A DNA stretch of 6,776 nt from Clostridiaceae bacterium. GTDB lineage: Bacteria > Bacillota > Clostridia > Saccharofermentanales > DTU023. Below, in pieces: positions 6,164 through 6,776 of this stretch. The notes beneath the pieces were generated by a model. The model was not told where the DNA came from and ran no database searches. It was given only the letters and a program-made list of their open reading frames with translations. The DNA lies in the NCBI GenBank assembly GCA_012728535.1, contig JAAYEX010000134.1, forward strand, positions 1-6,776. Direction: 5' to 3'. Position numbers and translations under genes: made by a program. How positions within the stretch are numbered: the stretch's first letter is position 1; the number at the start of each line of letters is the position of its first letter.

Positions 6164-6654
6164 ACTTTCCCGGGATCGAAGGAAAGGCAAACTTCGAATC
6201 CATCCTGGCATAATGCCCTGTAGCTTACACCTGCTGCGTCAAGCATCCTCTTGGAGGCTTTCACTATATCAGTCTCCGCATATTTATCAGACAAATAGAT
6301 AATCTCCTTAATACCGACCTGAATAATTGCTTTGCTGCACTCATTACAGGGAAATAAAGGCACATATATACGGCAGCCCTGCATCGATTGGCCTGCACTG
6401 TTCAAAATCGCATTTAATTCTGCGTGGCAGACGTAAGGATATTTAGTATCTAAAAAGTCACCTTCACGCGCCCAGGGAAACACGTCATCACTGCAACCGA
6501 AAGGCAGTCCATTATAGCCGACGCTGACCACCCTGTTTTGTGGAGACACTATACAGGCTCCCACTTGAGTGCTGGGATCCTTGCTCCGCTTTGCCGATAA
6601 TAACGCAACGCCCATGAAATATTCATCCCAGGATAAGTAGTCTTGTCTTTTCAT
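6160..6654 (-). CDS. Deoxycytidylate (dCMP) deaminase, eukaryote/T4-like type
   Basis: This cytosolic zinc enzyme of 164 residues deaminates dCMP to dUMP, the precursor used by thymidylate synthase. The zinc and catalytic motif CHAELNAI has ligand His77 and proton-shuttle Glu79. PCNEC supplies the ligands Cys103 and Cys106. GYNGLPFGCSDD (46-57) is the region linked in T4 and human enzymes to substrate and dCTP allosteric binding. Long blocks resemble human DCTD as I recall it: a YLxWxEYFMxVAxLSAxRSKDP start, then QVGACIV, LDTKYPYVCHAELNAI and LFPCNEC, then IKEVI/IIY-type and SDKY segments. Bacillus ComEB is the same family. AAGGAG at 6664-6659 precedes the ATG by 4 bases and overlaps the stop of the upstream gene, so the two genes form one operon. 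Its stop overlaps the rluF stop by 4 bases, tail to tail. Confidence 0.95.
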   Translation of the reverse strand: MKRQDYLSWDEYFMGVALLSAKRSKDPSTQVGACIVSPQNRVVSVGYNGLPFGCSDDVFPWAREGDFLDTKYPYVCHAELNAILNSAGQSMQGCRIYVPLFPCNECSKAIIQVGIKEIIYLSDKYAETDIVKASKRMLDAAGVSYRALCQDGFEVCLSFDPGKV

Positions 6655-6662
6655 AAATCTCC

Positions 6663-6776
6663 TTAGCTATCTTCGGTCGGTTCATCATTGGTCGCGACAG
6701 ATTCATCCGTCACATCCGAATCACTAACATCAACGGATTCGTCTGTGACATCAAGATGGAGATAACTCCGCTTATA
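6663..6776 (-). CDS. C-terminal end of an unidentified protein with an acidic repeat tail (partial)
   Basis: The minus-strand frame is open from the window edge to a TAA at 6665-6663, giving 37 residues that begin YKRSYLHLDVTDES and end EPTEDS. From residue 9 on there are 12 Asp/Glu among 29 residues and no basic residue, so this is probably a disordered acidic tail. The peptide DVTDESV occurs twice, 12 residues apart. The stop lies 8 bases upstream of the dCMP deaminase ATG and inside its ribosome binding site, so the genes are co-transcribed. The absence of stops in only 38 codons is modest evidence alone; the operon spacing and the repeated peptide strengthen it. I do not recognise the family. 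Confidence 0.65.
   Translation of the reverse strand, partial: YKRSYLHLDVTDESVDVSDSDVTDESVATNDEPTEDS
6696..6752 (-). repeat. Degenerate direct repeat encoding DVTDESV twice
   Basis: Two 21-base units (6752-6732 and 6716-6696 on the minus strand), 36 bases apart, encode the same seven residues. They differ at five of 21 bases, and every difference is synonymous (GTC/GTG, ACA/ACG, GAC/GAT, TCC/TCT, GTT/GTC). Confidence 0.6.

Noticed and set aside
6165..6186. CTTTCC...GGAAAG hairpin near the convergent gene ends as a possible terminator
   Set aside because: The stem is only 6 bp with a 10-base loop, it lies inside the deaminase gene, and no T-run follows on either strand.
1..6776. CRISPR array, tRNA, rRNA, riboswitch, defence or toxin-antitoxin system
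   Set aside because: No regularly spaced repeats, cloverleaf, rRNA segments or conserved riboswitch cores were seen, and nearly all the sequence is explained by the listed genes.

Overview
This is an ordinary-looking chromosomal stretch. It most likely comes from a member of the Bacillota, probably class Clostridia. The evidence is several strong AAAGGAGG-type ribosome binding sites, TATAAT-like promoters, tightly packed genes, and a PhoP/WalR-style response regulator with a PAS-containing PhoR-style kinase. The assignment is inference from style; no rRNA or marker gene is present.

Layout: (1) 1-428 holds the tail of an IS21-family transposase (IstA C-terminus) and an IstB helper ATPase cut off after its N-terminal domain, so the left edge looks like a decayed insertion sequence. 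(2) 429-510 is a short non-coding gap that shares an imperfect inverted repeat with the istB remnant. (3) 511-1290, minus strand, is a RluA-family pseudouridine synthase. (4) 1291-1401 is a divergent promoter region in which two back-to-back TATAAT boxes form a perfect 8-bp inverted repeat. (5) 1402-2892 is glycerol kinase glpK, starting at a GTG with a strong Shine-Dalgarno. (6) 2930-6163 is a three-gene overlapping operon: an OmpR-family response regulator, a PAS-containing sensor kinase, and an RluF-type 23S rRNA pseudouridine synthase. (7) On the minus strand, converging on that operon with a 4-bp overlap of stop codons, is a dCMP deaminase that closely resembles the eukaryotic/T4 type (6160-6654). 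It is preceded by the acidic tail of an unidentified protein (6663-6776) that runs off the window.

Working together: the response regulator and kinase form one phosphorelay, and their translation is coupled to rluF. glpK sits just upstream on the same strand with no terminator seen between them, but a consensus extended -10 sequence at the junction suggests the two-component operon also has its own promoter. The deaminase and its upstream partner are a separate operon supplying dUMP for dTTP synthesis.

No clearly new biological system is visible. The points most worth a second look are the symmetric divergent promoter, the shortened regulatory loop of glycerol kinase, the uncharacterised sensor domain of the kinase, the eukaryote-like dCMP deaminase, and the short protein repeat in the acidic tail whose copies differ only at synonymous positions.
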